From SIG603 sp044432645 (GTDB lineage: Bacteria > Bacillota > Clostridia > Oscillospirales > Acutalibacteraceae), in NCBI GenBank assembly GCA_044432645.1, contig JAWXUM010000013.1, forward strand, positions 1-58,580: 58,580 bases of DNA, in the 5' to 3' direction. Numbering within the stretch: the stretch's first letter is position 1; the number at the start of each line of letters is the position of its first letter. Position numbers and translations under genes: made by a program. The notes below the pieces were generated by a model that was not told the origin of the DNA, ran no database searches, and saw nothing but the letters and a program-made list of their open reading frames with translations. Of the stretch, positions 26,495 through 35,386 are shown piece after piece.

Positions 26495-27871
26495 GTGAAA
26501 CAGAAAGTTCAAGTATTCGGCAGACAACTTAGTGCAATGGTTATGCCAAATATAGGTGCATTTATTGCATGGGGTTTAATTACAGCACTTTTCATGGATA
26601 CTGGTTGGTTCCCTAACGCAACTTTAGCAACTTTAATCGACCCAATGGTAACATATCTTCTACCACTGCTCATTGCATACACAGCTGGTAACAACGTGCA
26701 CGGTGGGCGTGGTGGAGTAATAGCTGCCATAGCAACAATGGGTGTCATCATGGGAGGGCCAGAAATTCCAATGTTTATCGGCGCTATGATAGTAGGTCCA
26801 CTTTCAGCTGTAGTACTTAAAAAATTCGACAAAGCTATCGATGGCAAAGTTAAAGCTGGTTTTGAAATGCTAGTAAACAATTTCTCAATAGGAATTATAG
26901 GTTTTGCTTTAGCAATTGTATCAATGTATGGTATCACTCCAATTGTTTTAGGGATTAATACAGTTCTATCAGCTGGTGTGGCATTCTTTATCAATAATGG
27001 ACTTTTACCACTTGTAAGCTTATTTATAGAACCAGCAAAAATCTTGTTCTTAAATAACGCATTAAATCACGGAATTTTATCACCAATGGGAATTCAAGCA
27101 GTCGAAGAAACAGGAAAATCTATTATCTTCTTGCTAGAGTCTAACCCAGGACCTGGACTAGGTGTTCTATTAGCTTATTGTCTGTTAGGTAAAGGAACAG
27201 CGAAAAGCACGGCTCCAGGAGCTGTAATTATACACTTCTTTGGTGGTATTCAAGAAATTTACTTCCCTTATGTTCTTATGAATCCACTTCTAATTATATC
27301 TACAATCGCTGGTGGAGCAAGTGGTATCTTTATATTTACCTTGTTTGACGTAGGGCTAGTTTCAGCAGCATCACCAGGTAGTATTATAGCAATTCTTATG
27401 ATGGCTGAAAAAAATTCTTATCTTGGTATTATTTTAGGCGTATTAGTTTCAGCAGCAGTTTCATTTGCCCTTTCAGTTCCATTTTTAAAATTCATGGATA
27501 AAGGCAAGAGTTTTGAAGATGCACAAGCTGAAAAAGATGCGATGAAAGGTTTAACTAATCAAAAAAACGAACCAGTAGCTCAAATAGCACAAGGAGCAAT
27601 TAATAAAATTGCTTTTGCTTGTGACGCAGGTATGGGTTCAAGTGCAATGGGCGCAACAGTTTTAAGGAAGAAAATGTCTACAGCTGGCATTAGTGGCATA
27701 GAAGTAATTCATACATCGGTGTCATCAATTCCGGCAGATGTTCAAATAGTTGTAACACATCAAAACTTAAAAGAGCGAGCAGCGACTAGCAATCCAAGCG
27801 CAAAATTAATCTTAATTACTAATTTCATGAACGCTCCACAATACGACGAACTTATTGAAAGTTTGAAATAA
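26495..27871 (+). CDS. mtlA: PTS mannitol-type EIICB
   Basis: Membrane transporter (458 residues) that imports and phosphorylates a hexitol. The IIC domain (about 1-340) has FGRQLSAMVMPNIGAFIAWG, NNVHGGRGG and the diagnostic GGIQEIYFPYVLM. A linker leads to the IIB domain with phospho-cysteine C376 in FACDAGMGSSAMG. No IIA domain is fused; that is the separate first gene. The start is GTG at 26495, two bases after the ptsI stop, with GAAGGGG ahead of it. Mannitol is the best guess by family, but a related hexitol is possible. Confidence 0.93.
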   Translation: MKQKVQVFGRQLSAMVMPNIGAFIAWGLITALFMDTGWFPNATLATLIDPMVTYLLPLLIAYTAGNNVHGGRGGVIAAIATMGVIMGGPEIPMFIGAMIVGPLSAVVLKKFDKAIDGKVKAGFEMLVNNFSIGIIGFALAIVSMYGITPIVLGINTVLSAGVAFFINNGLLPLVSLFIEPAKILFLNNALNHGILSPMGIQAVEETGKSIIFLLESNPGPGLGVLLAYCLLGKGTAKSTAPGAVIIHFFGGIQEIYFPYVLMNPLLIISTIAGGASGIFIFTLFDVGLVSAASPGSIIAILMMAEKNSYLGIILGVLVSAAVSFALSVPFLKFMDKGKSFEDAQAEKDAMKGLTNQKNEPVAQIAQGAINKIAFACDAGMGSSAMGATVLRKKMSTAGISGIEVIHTSVSSIPADVQIVVTHQNLKERAATSNPSAKLILITNFMNAPQYDELIESLK

Positions 27872-27883
27872 GTATGTTATACT

Positions 27884-27906
27884 AAGGGTAAACTTTGTTT
27901 ACCCTT
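27884..27906 (+). terminator. Terminator or attenuator between EIICB and the regulator
   Basis: AAGGGTAAA (27884-27892) pairs with TTTACCCTT (27898-27906) and is followed by TATTTATTTT. It lies 12 bases after the EIICB stop and 30 bases ahead of the regulator gene, which may be read by partial read-through. Confidence 0.7.
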
Positions 27907-27936
27907 TATTTATTTTAACGAATAGGTGGTGTTTTT

Positions 27937-30030
27937 ATGGATGTAAATTCTAGGCTTAAAAAAGTTGTGTTAATAATGCTTGAAAATGGTAAGCCGATGT
28001 CGGTTTCGCAGCTTGCAAAGGAAATAGGAGTAAGCAAAAGAACCATTCAAAGAGATTTAGAATATCTGCCTAAAATTTTAAAAAAATACAATCTTGAATT
28101 CGCATCTAAAACAGGTGTAGGAATTTGGATAAATGGTGAGGAAAACAGTAAATACGAACTTATAAAAACTATTGAAAATGAAAATACAGACGATATGAGT
28201 GACAAAGATTATCGCCGTAAAATGCTAACTTTGGAACTTTTAAAAGAAAAAGGACTTAAAAAGCTTTATTGGTATAGTAGTAAATTTCAAGTAAGCGAAG
28301 GTACGATAAGCCTTGATTTAGAATTTTTAGAAGATTGGTTTAATAAGTTTGGCCTTAAAATAATAAAAAAACCAGGCAGTGGTATTCTAGTTGATGGAAG
28401 CGAAGAAAATTACCGTAAAGCTATTAGAAGTTTTATTACTGAAAATATGGATTCACAGTTTATTAGTTACGCATACAGTGAAAAATCTGAGAATGTTGAA
28501 CTTTTCAATAAACTTAAAAAAACAGGTATAGCACAAATGCTTAACGAAGATGTTCTAAAAAGAGTTGTGACAACTTTTAATAACATGAACAGTTCACGTA
28601 TTAATAAACTTACTCAAAGTGCTTATTGGGGTCTTATTATGCATGTAGGCATAGCGATAGGCAGAATTTTGAATAATGAAACAATTCAAAATTACGAAAA
28701 ATGGTCTGAAGATTTTAATGGCGATGATGATTATGTATTCGCTGAAAATCTTGCGTATGAACTTGAAGATGAGTTTGAAATACAAATACCTAAAATTGAA
28801 GTTGCATATATTTGTTTGCATATAAAAGCTTCTAAACAAGAAAAAATTGACGAAAATCTTCAAGAGAAATTCAAGATTGATGCAGAAAACTTATATAATT
28901 TAATAAATGAAATGATTTATTCTTTTGATTTTGAAAAGGCTTATTTACTAAAACAAGATGAAGAATTTTTAAAAGGATTACTAGCTCACTTAAAACCGAC
29001 TCTAGTAAGACTTAATTATAACATGAAGATAGATAACCCAGTTTTGTCTGAAATAAAAACGCAATATCCAGAAGTTTTTGAAAAATGCATAAAAGTTGCA
29101 AAAGTTATAGAAAATTATACGTTACAAAAAATTCCAGAAGAAGAAATTGGATTTTTAGCCGTTCATTTCGGCGCAGCTTTAGTTAGGATTGAGGCGAAAT
29201 CTGAAACATTACGCACAGTTAATATTGCAGTTGTATGTTCAAGTGGCATTGGAATTTCTAGACTTATGTCTAGTAAAATTAAAAAAATCTTTAAAGAACG
29301 TGTGAATTTAATTACTTACGGCAAAAACGAAATAAATCAAAGTATAGCTGATAAAGTTGATTTTATAATTTCAACAATTCATCAAACATGGGATTTTATA
29401 GAAACTATCAATGTAAATCCTTTGCTAAGTGAAAAAGATATTGAACAGATACTAGACTTAATAGTAAAGTACGAAAAAACTTCTGGTAAAAATCTTGAAC
29501 AAAATGAAATAGATGCTGATTTTGATGATATAGAATTTTTAGTAAAACAAATCAAAATTGTTATGAAAGAATTTTCGCTAGAATACTTGCCTGAAAATAT
29601 TAATTTTAATGATGCATTAAATCAAATTTCATCTATTGTGGCAGAGGATAATAAAGAAGTAATAATAAATGCAATTAATGAAAGAGAAAAACTTTCTTCT
29701 CAAATTTTTCCAGAATTTGGATTTGCACTTTTGCATGCTAGAATACAAGGAATTGATAACCCATGTTTGAAAATTTTTGTGTCAAACGATTTTACGGGTT
29801 TTAACCATAGTGATTTTAATGGAATTAAAATCATTTTCACAATGCTAATTCCAAAAGATGAAAACTTAGAAAAAAATAGCGTGATTTTGTCATGCGTAAG
29901 TAGCAGTATTGTCGAAGATGATTTTTTAATCGACACAATTTTAACTCATGATATAGAGAAAATAAGAAAACAGTTAGGTAAAATATTCAAAGATTTCTTG
30001 AAAAATTATATCCAAAAACTTGGCAATTGA
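27937..30030 (+). CDS. mtlR: PRD-containing transcriptional activator, MtlR/BglG type
   Basis: A 697-residue multi-domain activator controlled by PTS phosphorylation. Order: N-terminal winged helix-turn-helix (SVSQLAKEIGVSKRTIQRDL near 24-43), second helix-turn-helix, two PTS regulation domains (histidines in MHVGIAIGRI and CLHIKAS in the first, LAHLKPTLVRL and LAVHFGAAL in the second), an EIIB-Gat-like domain with VVCSSGIGIS near residue 435, and a C-terminal EIIA-like domain with FALLHARIQG. This is the MtlR layout. It probably activates the cluster at the dyad at 21697-21717. Confidence 0.93.
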   Translation: MDVNSRLKKVVLIMLENGKPMSVSQLAKEIGVSKRTIQRDLEYLPKILKKYNLEFASKTGVGIWINGEENSKYELIKTIENENTDDMSDKDYRRKMLTLELLKEKGLKKLYWYSSKFQVSEGTISLDLEFLEDWFNKFGLKIIKKPGSGILVDGSEENYRKAIRSFITENMDSQFISYAYSEKSENVELFNKLKKTGIAQMLNEDVLKRVVTTFNNMNSSRINKLTQSAYWGLIMHVGIAIGRILNNETIQNYEKWSEDFNGDDDYVFAENLAYELEDEFEIQIPKIEVAYICLHIKASKQEKIDENLQEKFKIDAENLYNLINEMIYSFDFEKAYLLKQDEEFLKGLLAHLKPTLVRLNYNMKIDNPVLSEIKTQYPEVFEKCIKVAKVIENYTLQKIPEEEIGFLAVHFGAALVRIEAKSETLRTVNIAVVCSSGIGISRLMSSKIKKIFKERVNLITYGKNEINQSIADKVDFIISTIHQTWDFIETINVNPLLSEKDIEQILDLIVKYEKTSGKNLEQNEIDADFDDIEFLVKQIKIVMKEFSLEYLPENINFNDALNQISSIVAEDNKEVIINAINEREKLSSQIFPEFGFALLHARIQGIDNPCLKIFVSNDFTGFNHSDFNGIKIIFTMLIPKDENLEKNSVILSCVSSSIVEDDFLIDTILTHDIEKIRKQLGKIFKDFLKNYIQKLGN

Positions 30031-30059
30031 GTATAATTTTTCATAAAAAACATCTAATC

Positions 30060-30094
30060 TTCACTTAAACTTCATATAAGGCTGTTAGTATATA
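30060..30094 (+). promoter_or_regulatory. Direct repeats and -10 box ahead of a tiny ORF
   Basis: TTCACTTAAAC (30060-30070) and TTCATATAAGG (30071-30081) are two 11-base units in tandem, the spacing of OmpR/PhoB-type sites, followed by a possible -10 TATATA (30089-30094). There is no good -35, as expected for an activated promoter. A similar tandem lies ahead of htrA. This is a pattern call, not a proven site. Confidence 0.4.
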
Positions 30095-30107
30095 GACATT
30101 GAAGGTG

Positions 30108-30161
30108 GTGAGTCAACATACACCATGTTCTTTTAAAAATTTTCTCTCCTTTTTTAAATAG
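30108..30161 (+). CDS. Possible 17-codon peptide
   Basis: A GTG-initiated frame encodes MSQHTPCSFKNFLSFFK (first codon read as Met) and ends with TAG one base before a strong terminator hairpin. A ribosome-binding-like GAAGGTG (30101-30107) precedes it but is too close for a standard start, so the initiation site is uncertain; a GTG directly before (30105) is in the same frame. The peptide is basic and partly hydrophobic. It occupies its own short transcription unit between mtlR and pcrA. It may be a small protein, a leader peptide, or just the body of a small RNA. Confidence 0.35.
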   Translation: MSQHTPCSFKNFLSFFK

Positions 30162-30206
30162 AAAACTAGCTGAATTACAATTAGTCAATGTAATTCAGCT
30201 AGTTTT
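30162..30206 (+). terminator. Strong terminator after the tiny ORF
   Basis: An 18-bp perfect stem, arms 30162-30179 and 30189-30206 (core ACTAGCTGAATTACA), with a nine-base loop and a run of seven T at its 3' end. Confidence 0.9.
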
Positions 30207-30279
30207 TTTATTTGAATAAAACTTGAAAAAAATTAGAAATTAATGTAGAATATAAGTAGTTTTCAAAAAGGAGAATTTT

Positions 30280-32631
30280 ATGTTAAATTGTCAAGAACTT
30301 ATAAAGCTTAGAAAAAAAGTTTTAGAAAAAGAGTTTTCAAGAATGAACGAAATGCAAAAAGAGGCAGTCTTTTCTCTAAAAGGACCTCTTCTTATTTTAG
30401 CCGGTGCTGGTTCTGGTAAAACAACTGTGGTTGTAAACCGAATTGCTAACATGATAAAATACGGCAACGCTTATAACAGCGACTTCATAAATCAAAATAT
30501 TACAGATGACAATATCGATGAAATGCTTGACTTTTTAAATGGTGGTGTATTAAGCGATGAAGTAAGAGAAAAAATTGCCGACTACCCTGTAAAGCCTTGG
30601 CGTGTAATGGCAATTACCTTTACAAATAAAGCTGCTAAAGAACTTAAAGAGCGTTTGATTTCTATGCTTGGTGAAAAAGGTAACGACATTTGGGCTTCGA
30701 CTTTTCACTCTAGCTGCGCAAGAATTTTAAGGCGTTTTGGCGACAGACTTGGCTTTAGTAATCATTTTACTATTTACGATATGGACGACAGTAAAAGGCT
30801 TATAAAAGAATGCATGAAAGACCTAAATATTTCAGATAAAAATATACCTGTAAAATCTGTTTTAGGTGAAATTTCTAGAGCAAAAGACTCGCTTAGAACA
30901 CCAAAAGAGTTTATAGATGAATCTTCAAACGATTTTCGACTTTTACAAATTGGTAAAGCGTATAACCTTTATCAAAAAAGACTTCTTGCAGCAGACGCAA
31001 TGGATTTTGACGATTTAATTGTCAACACTGTAAAGCTTTTTCAGACTAATGAAGATGTGTTAGACTTTTACCAAAGCAGAATTGAATATTTAATGGTAGA
31101 TGAATATCAAGACACCAACCATGCTCAATACACATTTGTTAAATTGTTGGCGGATAAACGTAAAAATATTTGCGTTGTTGGTGACGATGACCAAAGTATT
31201 TATAAATTCCGTGGCGCTACAATTGAAAATATTATGAGCTTTGAGAAAAACTTCTCAAATGCTAAAGTTATAAGGCTTGAGCAAAATTATCGCTCTACAC
31301 AAAATATTTTGGATGCTGCAAACTCTGTAATTGCAAATAATGAAGGCAGAAAAGGGAAAAACTTGTGGACAAACAACGGACAAGGTTCGCTTGTTACAAT
31401 TTATAACGCATATAACGAACAGCAAGAGGCAGACAACATAGCAGAAGAAATTTTAAAATCAGTAGCAAAAGGTAGAAAATACAGTGATTTTGCAGTTCTT
31501 TACCGAATGAATTCACAATCATTAACTCTTGAAAGAATGTTTACAAAACAAGGTATTCCACATAGATTATTAGGTGGAGTAAGGTTCTACGATCGTGTTG
31601 AAATTAAGGATATGTTGGCTTATTTAAGTGTAATCAATAATCCAAGTGACGAGGTTAGACTTAAACGAATTATTAACAAACCTAAAAGAGCAATAGGTGG
31701 AAGGACAGTAGAGTTAGTTGATGAAATAGCACAGCAACTGGGGCTAAGTATATTTGAAGTTATAAAAACAGCCGACCAATACCCTGCACTTTCTAAAGCA
31801 TATAAAAAATTGATGGTGTTTGGCGACATGATGACCGAATTTATCCGTTATTATGATGAGCATACTATTAACGAACTTTATTTGAAAATAATTGATGATA
31901 CAAATTATGTAGAGTTTTTGAAAAATGATGACCCAGATAAAGCAAACGATAGAATAGAAAACATTAAAGAGCTATCTTCTAATATTATAAGATATGACGA
32001 AGAAAACGGTGAAGAAATCTTGACTTTATCTGATTTTTTAGAGGATATTTCACTTATAACTGATATTGATAATTACGACACAAGCACAGAAGCTGTTACA
32101 ATGATGACAATCCACTCGGCTAAAGGGCTTGAATTCCCAGTAGTTTTCTTACCAGGTTGGGAGGAAGGCGTATTTCCTGGTAATATGGCTATATATAACG
32201 AAGGCGAAGTTGAAGAAGAGAGAAGACTTGCCTATGTTGCAATAACAAGGGCCAAAGAAGAACTTTTGATATTCCATGCAAATCAAAGAATGATTTTTGG
32301 TTCTACTTCATTTAACCCTATTTCAAGATTTATAACTGAAATACCACAAGATTTTGTTGAGAATAAAGGAGAAGAAAGGCCAAAGCTCAAAAGTTTTGAC
32401 AGCTTTTCAAATAGTGTGAAGCAAAAACCTGTAAAGCTACCTACCTTTACACAGCCTAAAGCAGTAGAAACACAGACTTTTAAAGAGGGCGACAGAGTTT
32501 TACATAGAACTTTTGGAGAAGGGATAGTAACTTCAACAAGACCTATGGGCAGCGACACTTTGTTAGAAATTGTTTTCGAAGTAGGTACTAAAATGTTAGG
32601 CGCTAATTTTGCTAAACTAAAAAAAATGTAA
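30280..32631 (+). CDS. pcrA: ATP-dependent DNA helicase PcrA/UvrD
   Basis: Superfamily 1A 3'-5' helicase of 783 residues for repair and replication restart. Motifs visible: Q-motif MNEMQKEAV, Walker A GAGSGKTTVV near residue 45, Ia (AITFTNKAAKEL), Walker B DEYQDT, III (VGDDDQSIYKFRGA), IV (LEQNYRSTQ), V (MTIHSAKGLEF) and VI (EERRLAYVAITRAKEEL). The C-terminus has the GDRVLHRTFGEGIVTS fold typical of PcrA. It has a strong ribosome binding site (AAAGGAG). This is the housekeeping copy; a second, unusual UvrD is at 51-53.5 kb. Confidence 0.96.
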   Translation: MLNCQELIKLRKKVLEKEFSRMNEMQKEAVFSLKGPLLILAGAGSGKTTVVVNRIANMIKYGNAYNSDFINQNITDDNIDEMLDFLNGGVLSDEVREKIADYPVKPWRVMAITFTNKAAKELKERLISMLGEKGNDIWASTFHSSCARILRRFGDRLGFSNHFTIYDMDDSKRLIKECMKDLNISDKNIPVKSVLGEISRAKDSLRTPKEFIDESSNDFRLLQIGKAYNLYQKRLLAADAMDFDDLIVNTVKLFQTNEDVLDFYQSRIEYLMVDEYQDTNHAQYTFVKLLADKRKNICVVGDDDQSIYKFRGATIENIMSFEKNFSNAKVIRLEQNYRSTQNILDAANSVIANNEGRKGKNLWTNNGQGSLVTIYNAYNEQQEADNIAEEILKSVAKGRKYSDFAVLYRMNSQSLTLERMFTKQGIPHRLLGGVRFYDRVEIKDMLAYLSVINNPSDEVRLKRIINKPKRAIGGRTVELVDEIAQQLGLSIFEVIKTADQYPALSKAYKKLMVFGDMMTEFIRYYDEHTINELYLKIIDDTNYVEFLKNDDPDKANDRIENIKELSSNIIRYDEENGEEILTLSDFLEDISLITDIDNYDTSTEAVTMMTIHSAKGLEFPVVFLPGWEEGVFPGNMAIYNEGEVEEERRLAYVAITRAKEELLIFHANQRMIFGSTSFNPISRFITEIPQDFVENKGEERPKLKSFDSFSNSVKQKPVKLPTFTQPKAVETQTFKEGDRVLHRTFGEGIVTSTRPMGSDTLLEIVFEVGTKMLGANFAKLKKM

Positions 32632-32717
32632 TCGCCAATTTGTAACAATTTATATCACATTTTTATACTATGTAATATGGATAATAAAAAATTCATGTTA
32701 TAAAACTAAAAATTTCT

Positions 32718-32749
32718 TTGCCTATGTTTAAAATTCTAAACATAGGCAA
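32718..32749. other. Perfect 13-bp hairpin between pcrA and mazF
   Basis: TTGCCTATGTTTA (32718-32730) pairs with TAAACATAGGCAA (32737-32749) across a six-base loop. It lacks a T-run on the plus strand, so it is not a normal terminator. It lies just ahead of the mazF ribosome binding site, where an antitoxin gene would usually be. It could be an operator or an mRNA structure. Confidence 0.6.
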
Positions 32750-32786
32750 GAATATTAGTACAACAAATATACGGAGTGTGAAAACA

Positions 32787-33137
32787 GTGATTATCAAACG
32801 AGGTGATATATATTACGCGGATTTAAGCCCCGTAATTGGTTCAGAGCAAGGTGGAGTAAGACCAGTGCTTATTGTACAAAATGATGTAGGAAACAAATAT
32901 AGTCCAACAGTAATTGCAGCAGCTATAACAAGCCAAAAGACAAAAACAAGTTTACCAACTCATATCGAGTTGGAAGCTATAAGCACAGGTTTACAAAAGG
33001 ACTCAATCGTTTTGCTCGAGCAAATTCGTACCATCGACAAACATCGCCTAAAAGAAAGAATGGGTAAGCTTGATGACGGTGCAATGAATAAAGTAGACCA
33101 AGCAATTGGTGTTAGCTTTGGTCTTACTGAAAATTAA
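32787..33137 (+). CDS. mazF: MazF/EndoA-type mRNA endoribonuclease, no antitoxin visible
   Basis: A 116-residue toxin-family RNase. The true start is GTG at 32787, ten bases after GGAG (32773-32776), giving IIKRGDIYYADLSPVIGSEQGG, almost the Bacillus EndoA N-terminus, and RPVLIVQNDVGNKYSPTVI; the conserved SIVLLEQIRTIDK follows. EndoA is also 116 residues. A longer frame from a TTG at 32718 runs through a hairpin and is unlikely. Only 155 bases separate it from pcrA and hold no MazE-like ORF, so the partner is missing, encoded elsewhere, or replaced. Confidence 0.92.
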   Translation: MIIKRGDIYYADLSPVIGSEQGGVRPVLIVQNDVGNKYSPTVIAAAITSQKTKTSLPTHIELEAISTGLQKDSIVLLEQIRTIDKHRLKERMGKLDDGAMNKVDQAIGVSFGLTEN

Positions 33138-33196
33138 ATTTAATTAAATACGTCCTCATAGCATATACTTAATAAATATTTATTAGGAGGTATGTT

Positions 33197-33901
33197 ATGA
33201 GGAAGTTTTTTTACCCTGTTGCGTGTTTAATTTTACTAGTAGCTTGTGGAGTTAATTTTTTTCAAACCTTTCAAAAACTTACATACGAAGTTTTCTTAGA
33301 AATGCCAACATCAAAAGGCACAATTTTAATAGATGCTGGACATGGGGGTGAGGACCCAGGGGCAACTAGTCTTGTTGGAATTTTAGAAAAAGATATAAAC
33401 TTGCAAATTGCTTTGATTTTACAGGAACTTTTAGAAAACCATGGTTATGAGGTTGTAATGACAAGGACTGACGACAGCGACTTAGCTGACAGTAGTTTAG
33501 AAACAGTAGCACAAAGGAAGACTTCTGACCTTGTAAATAGGGTAGAACTTATCAATAGTTCAGGTGCTGATTTAGTTATAAGTATACATCAAAATTATTT
33601 TGAAGAAAGTCAGTATAGTGGAGCACAGTGTTTTTATTACTCTGACGACAGTAAAATTTTAGCGGAAATAATTCAAGAAAGTTTAATCACTAATCTTGAT
33701 ACAAGTAACACAAGACTTGCTAGTTTTGTGGACAATAAATATATATTAAACAACTCTTTAATTCCTGTAACTATTGTAGAGTGTGGATTTTTATCAAATA
33801 TTAATGAATCAGAACTTTTAAATGACCAATACTATCAAAGTCAAATTGCAAACGCTATAATGGTTGGTATAGATGAATACATGGTAACATTGAATAGCTG
33901 A
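33197..33901 (+). CDS. cwlD: N-acetylmuramoyl-L-alanine amidase, CwlD-like
   Basis: A 234-residue zinc amidase (Amidase_3). An N-terminal hydrophobic helix (about 5-24) anchors or exports it. Zinc ligands are seen in LIDAGHGGEDPGA, the Glu of LEKDINLQ and the His of ISIHQNYF; the catalytic Glu is in VTIVECGFLSN. The single-domain layout with an uncleaved-type helix matches CwlD, which makes muramic lactam in spore cortex, but a vegetative role is possible since no other sporulation gene is in the window. It has a very strong ribosome binding site (AGGAGG). Confidence 0.9.
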   Translation: MRKFFYPVACLILLVACGVNFFQTFQKLTYEVFLEMPTSKGTILIDAGHGGEDPGATSLVGILEKDINLQIALILQELLENHGYEVVMTRTDDSDLADSSLETVAQRKTSDLVNRVELINSSGADLVISIHQNYFEESQYSGAQCFYYSDDSKILAEIIQESLITNLDTSNTRLASFVDNKYILNNSLIPVTIVECGFLSNINESELLNDQYYQSQIANAIMVGIDEYMVTLNS

Positions 33902-33913
33902 TGTTATAAATTC

Positions 33914-33942
33914 TTGCAAATTACTTAACACTATGATATTAT
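33914..33942 (+). promoter_or_regulatory. Probable promoter of radA
   Basis: -35 TTGCAA (33914-33919), 17-base spacer, -10 TATTAT (33937-33942), 79 bases ahead of radA. Confidence 0.5.
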
Positions 33943-34021
33943 ACATATATAATATTTTACAGTGACCAGTTGTCATTTTTAAAAATAAGAATAAACCAAA
34001 AATAGAGAAAGATATATAAAT

Positions 34022-35386
34022 ATGGCTAGTAAAATTAAAACAGTATACATATGTAACGAATGTGGTTACGAAACTCCAAAATGGTGTGGTAAATGTCCTG
34101 ACTGTGGTAGTTGGAATACAATGGAAGAAAGTGTGAAGGCACCTGCACCAAAAGGTGGCACCTATATTCCGTCAAGAACAGGCAATAAACCGATGTATAT
34201 TAACGATATTGACACCGAAAACGAACATAGATATCAAACAGGTTTGTCAGAGTTTGACCGTGTTTTGGGTGGGGGCTTGGTTAAAGGTTCGCTTATTTTA
34301 ATAAGTGGTGACCCTGGCATCGGTAAATCTACTATTTTGTTGCAAGTTTGTGAGTATTTAGGAAAAGATTTGAATATCCTATATGTTTCAGGTGAGGAGT
34401 CAGCAAGGCAAATTAAACTTCGAGCTCAAAGGCTTGGTGTAAGCAGTGAAAATCTAAGTATTTTAACTGAAACTGATATACTTTATATAACAGACCAAAT
34501 TAATCACGAAAAACCTGATATTGTTATGATAGACTCAATACAAACTATGAATCATACAGCAGTTGCGTCCTCATCTGGTAGCGTAACACAGGTTAGAGAG
34601 TGTACTAATGCTATTATGCGTTGTGCTAAAGAGCTTGATATTCCTACAATTATAGTAGGTCATGTTAATAAAGACGGTGCAATTGCTGGACCTAAAGTTT
34701 TGGAACATATAGTTGATGCAGTTTTATACTTTGAGGGTGATCGACATATGAGCTACCGAATTTTAAGGGCAGTTAAAAATCGTTACGGCTCTACAAATGA
34801 AATAGGTGTTTTTGAAATGAGTTCAGACGGACTTAATCAAGTCGACAATCCGTCACAAGCTTTGTTAGAAGGCCGACCTAAAAATGCTAGTGGTTCATGT
34901 GTAACAGCAGTTATGGAGGGTTCACGCCCTGTTTTAGCAGAGATACAAGGTCTTGCAACTTCTACTGGTTTTGGAAATCCACGTCGTACAGCTACCGGTT
35001 ACGATTACAACAGAATGACACTTATTTTAGCAGTTTTAGAAAAACGTGCAGGGTACTATTTCTCTAATTTAGATGCTTATATAAATGTAGTTGGTGGCTT
35101 AAGGTTGGACGAACCGTCAGTAGACTTAGCTGTTGCAATGTCACTTGTTTCGAGTTTAAAAGATATGGAAATCAGAGAAGATACAATTGTTTTTGGCGAA
35201 ATTGGACTCGCTGGCGAAATAAGAGCAGTTAACCATATTGAATCAAGAATAATAGAGGCTCACAGAATGGGTTTCACACGCTGTGTAATTCCTTACCACA
35301 ATCAAAAAAAACTAACAGTAAAAGGCGATTTTGAAATAATTGGAGTAAAAAATATAGTAGAGGCTTTTGAAAAATGTACAAAGTAA
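34022..35386 (+). CDS. radA: DNA repair protein RadA
   Basis: RecA-like branch-migration ATPase of 454 residues. The N-terminal zinc finger is CNECGYETPKWCGKCPDCG (residues 10-28), Walker A is GDPGIGKST near residue 97, and the RadA-specific KNRFG motif appears as KNRYG. The C-terminal Lon-like domain has VGGLRLDEPSVDLAVAMS. The ribosome binding site is weak (GAGAAAG). The end overlaps the next gene by 13 bases. Confidence 0.97.
   Translation: MASKIKTVYICNECGYETPKWCGKCPDCGSWNTMEESVKAPAPKGGTYIPSRTGNKPMYINDIDTENEHRYQTGLSEFDRVLGGGLVKGSLILISGDPGIGKSTILLQVCEYLGKDLNILYVSGEESARQIKLRAQRLGVSSENLSILTETDILYITDQINHEKPDIVMIDSIQTMNHTAVASSSGSVTQVRECTNAIMRCAKELDIPTIIVGHVNKDGAIAGPKVLEHIVDAVLYFEGDRHMSYRILRAVKNRYGSTNEIGVFEMSSDGLNQVDNPSQALLEGRPKNASGSCVTAVMEGSRPVLAEIQGLATSTGFGNPRRTATGYDYNRMTLILAVLEKRAGYYFSNLDAYINVVGGLRLDEPSVDLAVAMSLVSSLKDMEIREDTIVFGEIGLAGEIRAVNHIESRIIEAHRMGFTRCVIPYHNQKKLTVKGDFEIIGVKNIVEAFEKCTK

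Noticed and set aside
32718..32786. Extended mazF start at TTG 32718
   Set aside because: The extra 23 residues come from a perfect hairpin and are absent from EndoA; GTG 32787 has a proper ribosome binding site.
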